Shown here piece after piece: positions 26,700 to 36,027 of a stretch of DNA of 64,000 nucleotides. This DNA is from Paraburkholderia sp. GTDB lineage: Bacteria; Pseudomonadota; Gammaproteobacteria; Burkholderiales; Burkholderiaceae. The stretch lies in contig NZ_JAPWKB010000014.1 in NCBI RefSeq assembly GCF_028283785.1, positions 62,001-126,000 of the forward strand. Reading direction: 5' to 3'. Under the pieces are notes generated by a model that worked only from the letters and a program-made list of their open reading frames with translations, had not been told where the DNA came from and did not search any database. Within the stretch, counting starts at the first letter, position 1; every line of letters starts with the position of its first letter. A program made the position numbers and the translations under genes.

Positions 26700-29417
26700 T
26701 CAGGCTGCAAGCAGTTCGCGCAGAACGAACGGCAGAATACCGCCGTGCTTGTAGTAATCCACTTCGATCGGCGTATCGATACGCAGCAGAACTTGCACGC
26801 GCTTCTCGCTGCCGTCCTTCGCGCGAATCACCAGCGTCACTTCCTGTTGCGGCTTGAAGTCGTCGCCGAGGCCTTCGATATCGTACGTTTCTTCGCCGGT
26901 GATGCCGAGCGATTGCACGCTATCCGTACCCTTGAATTGCAGCGGCAGAACGCCCATGCCGACCAGGTTCGAACGGTGGATCCGCTCGAAGCTGCGTGCG
27001 ATCACGGCCTTCACGCCCAGCAGTTGCGTGCCCTTCGCCGCCCAATCGCGCGACGAACCCGTGCCGTATTCTTCACCCGCGAACACGACCGTCGGCGTTG
27101 CCGCGTCGACGTACTTCATCGCTGCGTCGTAAATGGACAGCTGTTCGCCGCTCGGCTGGTGAATCGTCAGGCCGCCTTCGACGCGCGAGCCGTCGTCCTT
27201 CGCCGGGATCATCAGGTTCTTGATACGGACGTTCGCGAACGTGCCGCGCATCATCACGTCGTGGTTGCCGCGACGCGAGCCGTAGCTGTTGAAGTCGGCT
27301 TTCTGCACGCCGTTGGCCTTCAGCCACACGCCGGCCGGCGACGTTTCCTTGATCGAGCCTGCCGGGCTGATGTGGTCGGTCGTGACCGAGTCACCGAAGA
27401 TGCCGAGTGCGCGCGCATGCTTCACCGCCGCGATGCTAGCTGCCGGCGTCATCGAGAAGTCCTTGCCGAAGAACGGCGGCTCGGCGATGTACGTCGACTT
27501 CGGCCAGTCGTAGACCTGACCTTCTTCGCCTTCGATCTTGCTCCACAGATCGCCCTTCTTCGTCAGTTCCGCGTAGTTCGCGCGGAACGTGTCGGCGTCG
27601 AGCGCGAACTTCAGCAGTGCGTTGACTTCGTCGCTGCTCGGCCAGATGTCGCCCAGGTACACGTCCCGGCCGTCCTTGCCCTTGCCGACCGGTTCCGTCA
27701 TCAGATCGCGCGTCATGTTGCCGGCGATCGCGTAAGCGACGACCAGCGGCGGCGATGCGAGGAAGTTGGCACGGATGTTCGGGTGAATACGCGCTTCGAA
27801 GTTACGGTTGCCCGACAGCACGGCAGCCGCGACGATGTCGTTCTTCGTGATCGCATCGTTCAGTTCCGGCGTCAGATCGCCCGCGTTACCGATACACGTC
27901 GTGCAGCCGTACGCCGCCAGTTCGAAACCGAGTTGCGACAGGAACGGCAGCAGGCCGGTCTTCGTCAGGTAGTCGGTGACGATACGCGATCCCGGCGCCA
28001 GCGACGTCTTGATATGCGGCGCAACCGTCAGGCCGGCTTCGACAGCCTTCTTCGCCAGCAGGCCGGCGGCCAGCAGCACGCTCGGGTTCGACGTGTTCGT
28101 GCACGACGTGATCGCGGCGATCAGGATGTCGCCGTTCTTCACGTTGACGTTGTTCGTCGTCGTGTATTGCGTGGCGAGGTCTTCTGGCTTCTTCGCAAAA
28201 CCGTTTTCCGCGACCGGCTTCGAGAACAGGTCCGTGAAGGTCGACTTCACGTTGGTGATTTCGATGCGGTCTTGCGGACGCTTCGGACCTGCCAGCGACG
28301 GTGCGACCGTGCCCAGATCCAGCGTGACGACCTTTGTGTAGTCGATTTCGCCGGTCTTCGGCACGCCGAACAGGTTTTGCGCCTTGAAGTAGTTCTCGAA
28401 TGCCGAGATTTCTGCGTCGGTGCGGCCCGTGCCCTTGAAGTAGTCGATGGTTTTTTCGTCGACCGGGAAGAAGCCCATCGTTGCGCCGTATTCCGGTGCC
28501 ATGTTGCCGATGGTTGCGCGGTCCGGCAGCGACAGCGACTTCGTGCCTTCGCCGAAGAATTCGACGAACTTGCCGACGACCTTCTCCTTACGCAGCAGTT
28601 CGGTAATGGTCAGCACGAGGTCGGTTGCCGTCACGCCTTCGCGGATCTTGCCCTTCAGCTCGACGCCGACGACGTCAGGCGTCAGGAAGTACACCGGCTG
28701 GCCGAGCATGCCCGCTTCCGCTTCGATGCCGCCCACGCCCCAACCCACCACGCCGATACCGTTGATCATGGTGGTGTGGCTGTCGGTGCCGACCAGCGAA
28801 TCCGGGTAGTACACGGTATCCGTGCCATCGGCCTTCTTGTGCACGCCGCGTGCGAGGTACTCCAGGTTCACCTGGTGAACGATGCCCACGCCCGGCGGCA
28901 CGACCTTGAACGTGTCGAATGCCTGCATGCCCCACTTCATGAACTGGTAGCGCTCGTTATTGCGCTGGAATTCCAGTTTCATGTTCAGATCGAGTGCGTC
29001 TTTCTGACGGAAATAATCGATCTGAACCGAGTGATCCACCACCAGATCGACCGGGACCAGCGGCTCGATCGACTTCGGATTCTTGCCCGCGCGTTGCGCG
29101 ACGCCGCGCATTGCAGCGATGTCGGCGAGCAGCGGCACACCGGTAAAGTCTTGCAGCACGACGCGCGACACGACGAACGGGATTTCGTCGACGCGCGCGG
29201 CGGTCGGCTTCCAGTTGGCCAGTTGCGTAATGTGTTCTTCGGCGATCTTCTTGCCGTCGTAGTTACGCAGCACCGATTCCAGAACGATCCGGATCGACAC
29301 CGGCAGGCGTTCGATCTTGACGTTCAGTGCCTTACCAAGCTGAGGCAGCGAATAGAACCGGGCTTTGCCGGAACCGCTATCGAATTCCTTGAGCGTTTTG
29401 TGGAGGTTGTGGGCCAT
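26700..29417 (-). CDS. acnA: Aconitate hydratase A
   Basis: A 905-residue aconitase, the usual length for AcnA/IRP-type enzymes. It isomerises citrate to isocitrate in the TCA cycle using a [4Fe-4S] cluster. Cluster cysteines are visible in [10 protein letters not shown] (around residue 436) and [10 protein letters not shown] (around 502-505). Other hallmarks are [20 protein letters not shown] in the N-terminal half and the swivelling C-terminal domain with [13 protein letters not shown] and [16 protein letters not shown]. It is the last gene of a minus-strand run with the PrpD-family gene 40 bp upstream, and it ends at the bidirectional terminator. Confidence 0.97.
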   Translation of the reverse strand: MAHNLHKTLKEFDSGSGKARFYSLPQLGKALNVKIERLPVSIRIVLESVLRNYDGKKIAEEHITQLANWKPTAARVDEIPFVVSRVVLQDFTGVPLLADIAAMRGVAQRAGKNPKSIEPLVPVDLVVDHSVQIDYFRQKDALDLNMKLEFQRNNERYQFMKWGMQAFDTFKVVPPGVGIVHQVNLEYLARGVHKKADGTDTVYYPDSLVGTDSHTTMINGIGVVGWGVGGIEAEAGMLGQPVYFLTPDVVGVELKGKIREGVTATDLVLTITELLRKEKVVGKFVEFFGEGTKSLSLPDRATIGNMAPEYGATMGFFPVDEKTIDYFKGTGRTDAEISAFENYFKAQNLFGVPKTGEIDYTKVVTLDLGTVAPSLAGPKRPQDRIEITNVKSTFTDLFSKPVAENGFAKKPEDLATQYTTTNNVNVKNGDILIAAITSCTNTSNPSVLLAAGLLAKKAVEAGLTVAPHIKTSLAPGSRIVTDYLTKTGLLPFLSQLGFELAAYGCTTCIGNAGDLTPELNDAITKNDIVAAAVLSGNRNFEARIHPNIRANFLASPPLVVAYAIAGNMTRDLMTEPVGKGKDGRDVYLGDIWPSSDEVNALLKFALDADTFRANYAELTKKGDLWSKIEGEEGQVYDWPKSTYIAEPPFFGKDFSMTPAASIAAVKHARALGIFGDSVTTDHISPAGSIKETSPAGVWLKANGVQKADFNSYGSRRGNHDVMMRGTFANVRIKNLMIPAKDDGSRVEGGLTIHQPSGEQLSIYDAAMKYVDAATPTVVFAGEEYGTGSSRDWAAKGTQLLGVKAVIARSFERIHRSNLVGMGVLPLQFKGTDSVQSLGITGEETYDIEGLGDDFKPQQEVTLVIRAKDGSEKRVQVLLRIDTPIEVDYYKHGGILPFVLRELLAA

Positions 29418-29457
29418 AGTGTTTTCCTTGGTTTGATCGCGGAACTACAGTTCTGAA

Positions 29458-30909
29458 CTAGATGACGTACAGATCGACGTATTCATTGACGGGCATTGCT
29501 TCGAGCGCTGCCTGATCAAGCGACACATCGAGAATCGCTTTTTGCTGCTTGACCGGAAACCGACGGGCGAGGTTGGTCTTGAACTTCTCGACCAGCAACG
29601 GAATGCCATCGGCCCGGCGACGCTTGTGTCCGATCGGATATTCGACGACTACTTCTTCGAACGTCGAGCCGTCGATGAGTTCGACGCTCAACGCGTTGGC
29701 GATCGAGCGCTTGTCCGGATCGTGATAATCCTTCGTGAACTGCGGGTCTTCCACGCACTGCATCTTGCCGCGCAACCCGTCGATGCGCGGGTCTTGCGCG
29801 ACGGCATCTTCGTAGTCGGCTGCCGTGAGGCGGCCGTGGATCAACGGCACGGCGATCATGTACTGGATGCAGTGATCGCGATCCGCCGGATTGTCCAGCG
29901 GACCGGTTTTATCGATGATCCGGAGGGCCGCTTCGTGCGTGCGGATCGTGATTTTCGCGATCTCGTCGACGCGGCGGCCCTTCGCGGCGAGTTGCGCGTG
30001 CAGGCGCATCGCGGCTTCCACGGCGGTCTGCGCGTGAAATTCTGCCGGAAAAGAAATCTTGAACAGCACGTTTTCCATCACGTACGTGCCGTACGGCCGC
30101 TGAAACGTGAACGCGTGACCGTTGAACAGCACGTCGTAAAAGCCCCACGTCTTCGCCGTCAGCACCGACGGATAGCCCATCTCGCCGGTCTTTGCGATCA
30201 ACGCCAGCCGCACCGCGCGCGAGGTGGCGTCGCCGGCGGCCCACGACTTGCGCGAACCGGTATTCGGCGCGTGGCGGTACGTGCGCAGCGCCTGGCCATC
30301 GACCAGCACCAGCGATACCGCATTGATCAGTTCGTCGCGCGTGAGCCCGATCAACTGGCCGACCACGGCCGTCGACGCCAGCTTCACCAGCACGACGTGA
30401 TCCAGCCCGACCTTGTTGAACGCGTTTTCCAGCGCGATACAGCCTTGAATTTCGTGCGCCTTGATCATCGCGATCAGGACGTCTTTCATCGTCAACGGCG
30501 GTTTGCCATTGGCGACGGCGTTGCGCGACAGCCAGTCTGCGGTAGCGAGAATGCCGCCGAGGTTATCGGACGGATGACCCCATTCGGCCGCGAGCCAGGT
30601 GTCGTTGAAATCGAGCCAGCGGATCATCGTGCCGATGTCGAACGCGGCCTTCACCGGATCGAGCTGGAGCGGCGTGCCCGGCACCCTGGCGCCGTTGGGG
30701 ACGATCGTGCCCGGCACGATCGGTCCCATCAGCTTGGTGCAGGCGGGGTAGGTCAGCGCTTCGAGTCCGCAACCGAGCGTGTCGATCAGGCAGTTTCGCG
30801 CCGTTTCGAGCGCGAGCGTGCTGTCGATCGCGTAGTTGAGAACGTAATCGACGATATCGACCAAAACTTGGTCCGGCGCGGGCCGGACGTTGGAAATCGG
30901 TGCAGACAT
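29458..30909 (-). CDS. prpD: MmgE/PrpD family dehydratase (2-methylcitrate dehydratase / aconitase)
   Basis: A 483-residue MmgE/PrpD family protein, the same length as E. coli PrpD. Family motifs include the N-terminal [14 protein letters not shown], then [40 protein letters not shown] and the C-terminal [11 protein letters not shown]. PrpD enzymes dehydrate 2-methylcitrate in propionate breakdown and have side activity on citrate without an iron-sulfur cluster. Here it lies directly upstream of acnA (40 bp) and not in a prpBC cluster, so a TCA-linked role as a cluster-free aconitase backup is plausible; that is inference. The ATG at 30909 gives the standard family N-terminus. Confidence 0.88.
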   Translation of the reverse strand: MSAPISNVRPAPDQVLVDIVDYVLNYAIDSTLALETARNCLIDTLGCGLEALTYPACTKLMGPIVPGTIVPNGARVPGTPLQLDPVKAAFDIGTMIRWLDFNDTWLAAEWGHPSDNLGGILATADWLSRNAVANGKPPLTMKDVLIAMIKAHEIQGCIALENAFNKVGLDHVVLVKLASTAVVGQLIGLTRDELINAVSLVLVDGQALRTYRHAPNTGSRKSWAAGDATSRAVRLALIAKTGEMGYPSVLTAKTWGFYDVLFNGHAFTFQRPYGTYVMENVLFKISFPAEFHAQTAVEAAMRLHAQLAAKGRRVDEIAKITIRTHEAALRIIDKTGPLDNPADRDHCIQYMIAVPLIHGRLTAADYEDAVAQDPRIDGLRGKMQCVEDPQFTKDYHDPDKRSIANALSVELIDGSTFEEVVVEYPIGHKRRRADGIPLLVEKFKTNLARRFPVKQQKAILDVSLDQAALEAMPVNEYVDLYVI

Positions 30910-30941
30910 CGGAGCTTTCCTGACTTTCCTGATGCGGATGC

Positions 30942-31445
30942 TTAGTTCGTCTTGATCAGCTGGTTCGACTGCGTCGGCGCCGGTGCGCCTTGTTGCATTT
31001 CAGCGGTCTTGCATTCGTCGGCGAGGCGCGAGCCGTCGCTATCCGAGAACAACATGGCCTTGGTCGGAATCACGACCAGATCCATGCCGGTTGCCAGATC
31101 GTGAAAACGGTCTGCGCCGGTGGTGGTGTCCTGACGCGGCAGGTTGTAATTCTTGTTCGCCCAGTGAACCGTGACGATCTGGTCACGCTTCATGTCGCCC
31201 TTCAGGTCGAACGACAGACCTTCGTTGCACGACCACTTCACTGCGCCGTCCGGAACCGGATCGACCTTCGCTTCCTTGGCCGGATTCGGTTTGCGCTTGA
31301 TCAGGCGCTTCGGTGCCGGACGCTTCGGCTTCGCGGCGGCAGCTTTTTTGGTCGTCGTCGGTTGTTGGGCGTTAGCATCGGTCACGACGGTCAGCATCGA
31401 CGTGGACAGGACGCCGACAACGGCGGCGATCAGCAATTTATTCAT
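30942..31445 (-). CDS. Secreted MliC-like protein
   Basis: A 167-residue exported protein with a signal peptide (about 1-26, ending DANA), a Lys/Pro/Ala-rich linker (about 30-65) and a C-terminal ~85-residue domain. That domain resembles the MliC family of C-type lysozyme inhibitors: a Cys in [10 protein letters not shown], a strand with [10 protein letters not shown], the central [13 protein letters not shown] and a closing Cys in LADECK. Lysozyme inhibition is therefore a possible role; the similarity is by eye and not certain. It lies 32 bp upstream of the PrpD-family gene in the same orientation. It has no lipobox, so it would be periplasmic and not membrane-bound. Confidence 0.65.
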   Translation of the reverse strand: MNKLLIAAVVGVLSTSMLTVVTDANAQQPTTTKKAAAAKPKRPAPKRLIKRKPNPAKEAKVDPVPDGAVKWSCNEGLSFDLKGDMKRDQIVTVHWANKNYNLPRQDTTTGADRFHDLATGMDLVVIPTKAMLFSDSDGSRLADECKTAEMQQGAPAPTQSNQLIKTN

Positions 31446-31635
31446 GTACAGAACCTTTCTATCGGATAACAGTTGAACGTGCGCGGAACGCGTCGTACGC
31501 GACCGCCAGGGTTGAACTGCACGCGCCCTGAAAGCGCGCAGCGACCGCTATTTTCACCTATTTAGCGGCACGAATCGTAAATTCTCCGGACCAATATCCG
31601 CATCGGGTCGCGCACCGTTCCCGGCTTGTCATCGC

Positions 31636-32631
31636 TCAGGCGCTGTCACCGAATAGCGGCGCGGCTTCCGCGGGTGTCGTCCGGCCCGTCGAGCGCGCGC
31701 GGCGCAGAACCGACCAGTAATACCGGTAGCTCGCGCGATCGTGCAGCGTGTCGAGATGGCGCGTCGGGCCCCATTGCGCCGATTGCGCGGCGAGCAGGAT
31801 TTCGGTGGCGGTGACGATTTCCGCTTCGCGCGGCGCGAAAGCGGCGACGATCGCGGGAATCTGCGCGGGATGGATGCTCCACATCCGCGTGTAGCCGAAC
31901 TCGTTCGCGGCGCGCGACGCGTCGCTGGCGACGACGTCCATATTGCGCACTTCGGTGCTGACGTTATGCGACGGCACCTTGCCGTGCGCATGGCACGCCG
32001 CCGAGATTTCGAGTTTCGCGCGACGCACCAGCGGATGATCGAACTGGCCGGGCGAGCGCATGGCGGTGTCGGGAATCGCGCCGTTATGCGCGGACACGAA
32101 GTCCATCAGTCCAAAACTCAGCGATTCCACGCCGGGCAACGCGGCGAGGTCGAACGCGCGCGCCAGCGCGGTATGGGTTTCGACCAGCAATTGCACCGGC
32201 ACCGGCTTTTCGATGCCCATTTCGCGGCGTGTCGCGTCGATAAACGCGCACATTTCGGCGGCATCGTGGACGCTGTTGATTTTTGGGAGGGTGATATAGG
32301 CGGGCGCGCGCTTCGCGGCGCGCAGGATCAGGCGGACGTCGTCGCGCCAGTGCGCATGCTGGAAATCGTGAATCCGCACGCCGACCCGGCCGAAGTGGTC
32401 ATGTTCGCTGCCCAGCAGCGACGCGACCAGCTCGGCATGCTCGGCTTCACGGCCGACCTGCGCGCCGTCCTCGCAGTCGAGCGTGACATCGAAGACCGGC
32501 CCCATCTGCTGCTGCAATCCGAGCGATTTCAGCATCAGCTTCTCGCTGCCGGCGTAGTGATCGCAAGCGGGCAGCAAGGTAGGGGGCGTTTCACCGTCAA
32601 ACAGCACTTCGGCGGGGGGCAGTGCGCGCAT
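31636..32631 (-). CDS. HpcH/HpaI aldolase / citrate lyase beta-like protein
   Basis: A 331-residue CitE-like TIM-barrel protein. Recognisable parts are VTLDCEDGAQVG (acidic, metal-binding region), YITLPKINSV, VQLLVETHTALARAF with the conserved Glu, LSFGLMDFVSAHNGAI and MWSIHPAQIPAIVAAF near the C-terminus. Family members cleave or form C-C bonds of malyl-, citramalyl- or citryl-CoA-type substrates. No citrate lyase alpha or gamma subunit is nearby, so a malyl-CoA or citramalyl-CoA lyase-type activity is more likely than a true citrate lyase; the substrate cannot be read from sequence. It lies downstream of mdh across a terminator. Confidence 0.85.
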   Translation of the reverse strand: MRALPPAEVLFDGETPPTLLPACDHYAGSEKLMLKSLGLQQQMGPVFDVTLDCEDGAQVGREAEHAELVASLLGSEHDHFGRVGVRIHDFQHAHWRDDVRLILRAAKRAPAYITLPKINSVHDAAEMCAFIDATRREMGIEKPVPVQLLVETHTALARAFDLAALPGVESLSFGLMDFVSAHNGAIPDTAMRSPGQFDHPLVRRAKLEISAACHAHGKVPSHNVSTEVRNMDVVASDASRAANEFGYTRMWSIHPAQIPAIVAAFAPREAEIVTATEILLAAQSAQWGPTRHLDTLHDRASYRYYWSVLRRARSTGRTTPAEAAPLFGDSA

Positions 32632-32730
32632 CGTCGGCGTCAGGAACGTGGTTTTCGTGGGGAAAATGTCCGATTCGGGCGCGTTCTGCTGTACGACGGG
32701 CCAAAACGCGTTCGGATCGGGTACGAAAAA

Positions 32731-32767
32731 AAACCGGAACCCGTTGCTGGCAACTGGGTTCCGGTTT
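32731..32767 (-). terminator. Intrinsic terminator after mdh
   Basis: A 12-bp perfect stem (32731-32742 with 32756-32767); on the minus strand it is followed by a T-run (read as A's at 32726-32733 on the plus strand). It sits 13 bp beyond the mdh stop codon. Confidence 0.9.
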
Positions 32768-32779
32768 ATCTACACGGGC

Positions 32780-33763
32780 TTAGCCGAGCAGATGTTGCAC
32801 GCCGTCGCGCTCTTCGAGCAGCTCGTTCAGCGTACCGTCCATCTTTTCACGCGAGAAAGCGTCGATTTCGAGGCCTTCGACACGCTTGTATTCACCGTTT
32901 TCGCACGTGACCGGCACGCCGTAGATGATGTCTTCAGGAATGCCGTACGAGCCGTCCGACGGAATGCCCATCGTGACCCACTTGCCGTTCGTGCCGAGCA
33001 CCCAGTCACGCACGTGATCGATCGCTGCGTTGGCTGCCGATGCCGCCGACGACAGGCCGCGCGCTTCGATGATCGCCGCACCGCGCTTGCCGACGGTCGG
33101 GATGAACGTGTTGCGGTTCCATTCTTCGTCGTTGATCAGCTTGGTCAGGTCTTGACCTTCGGCCGTAGCAACGCGGAAATCCGGGTACATGGTCGGCGAG
33201 TGGTTGCCCCACACCGCCAGCTTTTCGATCGACGCGACCGGCTTGCCCGACTTGGCGGCCAGTTGCGACAGCGCGCGGTTGTGGTCCAGACGCAGCATGG
33301 CGGTGAAGTTCTTCTTCGGCAGATCCGGCGCCGACTTCATTGCGATGTACGCGTTCGTGTTGGCCGGGTTGCCGACTACCAGCACCTTCACGTCGCGGCT
33401 GGCGACTTCGTTCAGCGCCTTGCCCTGAACCGTGAAGATTTCGGCGTTTGCCGACAGCAGATCCTTACGCTCCATGCCCTTCGAGCGCGGACGTGCACCG
33501 ACCAGCAGGGCGACGTCGGCATCTTTGAATGCAACTTTCGGGTCGTCCGTGATCACGACGCCCGACAGCAGCGGGAATGCGCAATCATCCAGTTCCATCA
33601 CGACGCCTTTGACGGCGCCTTGCGCTTGCGGCAGGTCGAGCAGTTGCAGGACGACCGGTTGGTCCTTGCCGAGCAGGTCGCCGTTGGCGATGCGGAACAG
33701 CAGGGAGTAAGCGATTTGACCTGCGGCGCCGGTGACGGCAACGCGCTTTGCGGGCTTAGCCAT
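32780..33763 (-). CDS. mdh: Malate dehydrogenase
   Basis: A 327-residue NAD-dependent malate dehydrogenase that oxidises malate to oxaloacetate. Visible motifs: the Rossmann glycine loop [13 protein letters not shown] near the N-terminus, the substrate loop [28 protein letters not shown], and the catalytic His in [13 protein letters not shown]. The length and motifs match the cytosolic MDH group used by many betaproteobacteria. A strong Shine-Dalgarno (AGGAG) precedes the start. It is transcribed away from the gntR gene; the 24-bp palindrome at 34181 lies about 420 bp upstream of its start. A terminator follows immediately. Confidence 0.97.
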
Positions 33764-34257
33764 TGAGTAATCTCCTGGACGATGCGTTAGACGCTAGGGA
33801 AAACGCCATTCTATATGCGCGTTAGGCGAAGCGTAGTTGAAACACGGCGGTTTTACCGCGCGCCGATGGCTTCTACTAAAACGAAAGCCCCGAGGCGCGC
33901 CGCGGCAAAGCCGACATGCCTGAAATCTCGCGGCAAACCGGTAAGCGGGAACGCAAAATGCACGTCCTGGCGGCTGCACGATGACAGCTGCTGCATGGAC
34001 GTGTTTCGGAGGCGTACGGGACTTAGACCGGCGAATCGAAACCAGAACCGCGTGACAGGACTGCATGTGCAAAGTGCCTTTTTGATATGCAGCGACTATG
34101 TAACGAAATAGCCGTCGAATACCCGCAAACCCTTGCTCGCGATGGAGTTTAGGAGTCAGGACGCACAAAGTCAACAGTATCATATGTCTTATATAAGACA
34201 TATGTATTGCGGGAAAAACCCTAGACGACCCCCGGCCCTTTATGATGAAATGCGCGG
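33764..34257. other. Divergent mdh / gntR intergenic region
   Basis: About 490 bases with no convincing gene; one long minus-strand frame across it is Arg/Cys-rich and starts inside gntR, so it is rejected. It holds the mdh promoter region and, near the gntR side, an A/T-rich palindrome at 34181-34204. Confidence 0.6.
34181..34204. promoter_or_regulatory. 24-bp perfect palindrome, probable GntR operator
   Basis: CATATGTCTTAT followed by its exact reverse complement, with no spacer, 54 bp upstream of the GntR start codon. GntR/HutC regulators bind such symmetric sites, and the position suggests autoregulation. It may also act on the divergent mdh gene. I found no second copy of the core (GTCTTATATAAGAC) upstream of sdhC, gltA or acnA. 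Confidence 0.75.
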
Positions 34258-35067
34258 ATGAATTCGAACCAGGCGAGCAGCGCGAATCCGATCGGCCCGG
34301 CGGGTGCAAACGACACCCCGTCCGTCGTCGTGCCGGCCGCCACGCCGTCGTCGCCTACGTTCAGTCCGCTGTACCAGCAGATCAAGGGGCTCATTACGCA
34401 GAGTCTCGAATCCGGTGAATGGAAGCCGGGTGAAATCATCCCGAGCGAGGTGGAACTGGCTGGCCGCTATAAGGTAAGTCAGGGCACCGTCCGCAAGGCG
34501 ATCGACGAACTCGCTGCCGACAACCTGCTGGTGCGCCGTCAAGGCAAAGGCACCTTCGTCGCCACGCACAACGAAGATCGTGCCCAATTTCGCTTCTTAA
34601 GGTTACTGGCTGATGACGCTGCGGAACATCCGCACGTCAGCAAGCTGCTCGAATGCCGGCGGCTGCGCGCGTCGGCGGATATCGCGCGGCAACTCGACCT
34701 GAAACCGGCGGATCCCGTCGTGCTGATCAAGCGTCTGCTGCAATTCGACGGCGAAGTGACCGTGCTCGACGAAATCTGGCTGCCCGGCGCGGTGTTTCGC
34801 GGACTGACGCTCGAGCGCCTGTCGGAGTACAAAGGGCCGCTTTACGCGATGTTCGAGACCGAATTCGGCACGCGGATGATCCGCGCGTCCGAGAAAATCC
34901 GCGCGGTCGCGGCCGATCCGGCAGTCGCCGATCTGCTGCATGTGCCGGCGGGTTTCCCGCTGCTGTCGGTAGAGCGGGTGTCGTATACCTATGGTGATCG
35001 CCCCGTCGAAGTGCGGCGAGGCTGGTATGTCACAACCGGGTATTACTATCAGAACGACTTAAGTTGA
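34258..35067 (+). CDS. GntR-family (HutC type) transcriptional regulator
   Basis: A 269-residue regulator. After ~35 low-complexity residues comes a GntR winged helix (about 38-103: PLYQQIKGLITQSLESGEWK, IIPSEVELAGRYKVSQGTVR, RRQGKGTFV). A UTRA ligand-binding domain follows to the C-terminus (KRLLQFDGEVTVLDEIWLPG, VERVSYTYGDRPVEVRRGWY). UTRA domains bind small molecules such as organic acids or sugars; the effector here is unknown. It lies between mdh (divergent) and sdhC (170 bp downstream, same strand), so it is a strong candidate for a TCA-cycle regulator acting through the palindrome at 34181. Confidence 0.92.
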   Translation: MNSNQASSANPIGPAGANDTPSVVVPAATPSSPTFSPLYQQIKGLITQSLESGEWKPGEIIPSEVELAGRYKVSQGTVRKAIDELAADNLLVRRQGKGTFVATHNEDRAQFRFLRLLADDAAEHPHVSKLLECRRLRASADIARQLDLKPADPVVLIKRLLQFDGEVTVLDEIWLPGAVFRGLTLERLSEYKGPLYAMFETEFGTRMIRASEKIRAVAADPAVADLLHVPAGFPLLSVERVSYTYGDRPVEVRRGWYVTTGYYYQNDLS

Positions 35068-35237
35068 CCAGGTTTGGCTAAGTAGATGCAGCGGGGCTTC
35101 GCACCTAGATGCGAGGCCTCAGGAGGGCTGCCTTTTTATCGCGTGGGCCGTAACGGTCTGTCGGTCGTTTTCGATGCAGTGCGATATAAAAAGGCGCTAA
35201 AATCGCGGATTAGTGTGACTACAAGTAGGGGTCTAGC

Positions 35238-35651
35238 ATGGCTGAAGCCGTAAAAAAACCGAGGCCGGAATTCCGGAACATCGGTATCGGGCAAATATTG
35301 ACTGCGTACCGTCTCCCACTCGCGGGACGCGTGTCGATTCTCCACCGCTTGAGCGGTGGGCTTCTTTTCATATTCCTTCCGTTCCTGCTGTACCTCTTCG
35401 ATCAGAGCCTGACTTCTGAACTCAGCTTCGAAGTATTCAAAGGTTTCCTCTCCAATATCGTCGTCAAGCTGATCACGCTGGTTCTCGCGTGGGCATTCCT
35501 CTTTCACTTCTGCTCCGGCATCCGTCACCTCGTGATGGACATGCACTACGCCGTCAGCAAGGAAGGCGGCAAGAAGACCTCGGTCATCGTGCTGGTTGTG
35601 TCGTCGCTGCTTACGCTCGCGTTTGCGCTCAAATTGTTCGGAGCTTTCTAA
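35238..35651 (+). CDS. sdhC: Succinate dehydrogenase cytochrome b556 subunit
   Basis: A 137-residue membrane subunit of complex II. Three hydrophobic helices are visible, and the family signature near the N-terminus is present (RPEFRNIGIGQILTAYRLPL, then RVSILHRLSGGLLF, where Ser and Arg help form the quinone site). The heme-ligand region is HFCSGIRHLVMD. It anchors SdhAB and carries electrons from succinate oxidation to ubiquinone. It is the first gene of sdhCDAB-sdhE, 3 bp ahead of sdhD. A possible -10 (TAAAAT, around 35199) lies ~40 bp upstream. Confidence 0.95.
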   Translation: MAEAVKKPRPEFRNIGIGQILTAYRLPLAGRVSILHRLSGGLLFIFLPFLLYLFDQSLTSELSFEVFKGFLSNIVVKLITLVLAWAFLFHFCSGIRHLVMDMHYAVSKEGGKKTSVIVLVVSSLLTLAFALKLFGAF

Positions 35652-35654
35652 AAA

Positions 35655-36023
35655 ATGGCAGCTAACAACCGGGTCGGCTCCAAGCGTCTTGTCGTCGGCG
35701 CGCATTACGGTCTGCGCGACTGGCTCGCACAACGCATTACCGCAGTCATCATGGCGGTCTATACGATCATCCTGCTCGCGCTGTTCTTCGGTGCGCAGGC
35801 ATTTTCGTACGACGGCTGGGCGTCGATCTTCGCCATGCAATGGATGAAGCTCGCCACGTTCGTCACGTTCCTGTCGGTGTTCTACCACGCCTGGGTCGGT
35901 ATCCGGGACATCTGGATGGACTACATCAAGCCCACCGGTCTGCGGTTGGCCCTTCAAACGCTGACGATCGTCTGGCTGCTCGCGAGTGCGGGCTACGCCG
36001 CGCAGATTCTCTGGAGAGTGTAA
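35655..36023 (+). CDS. sdhD: Succinate dehydrogenase membrane anchor subunit
   Basis: A 122-residue, three-helix membrane protein. [20 protein letters not shown] at the start and [20 protein letters not shown] later match SdhD; the latter holds the residues that contribute to heme and quinone binding. It pairs with SdhC to anchor complex II. It starts 3 bp after the sdhC stop and is followed by sdhA after 4 bp, so all are in one transcript. Confidence 0.95.
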   Translation: MAANNRVGSKRLVVGAHYGLRDWLAQRITAVIMAVYTIILLALFFGAQAFSYDGWASIFAMQWMKLATFVTFLSVFYHAWVGIRDIWMDYIKPTGLRLALQTLTIVWLLASAGYAAQILWRV

Positions 36024-36027
36024 AAGA

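Noticed and set aside
26745..29456. A 903-codon open frame on the plus strand opposite acnA
   Set aside because: It is a shadow of acnA: codon-position bias in GC-rich DNA keeps the antisense frame open. Its translation is Arg/His/Val-rich with no domain.
33794..34309. A 171-codon minus-strand frame between mdh and gntR
   Set aside because: It is Cys/Arg-rich, overlaps the gntR start and the palindrome, and has no recognisable domain.
35085..35140. A terminator between gntR and sdhC
   Set aside because: The hairpin next to the TTTTT at 35132 has only about four stable pairs; the 7-bp stem nearby has no T-run.
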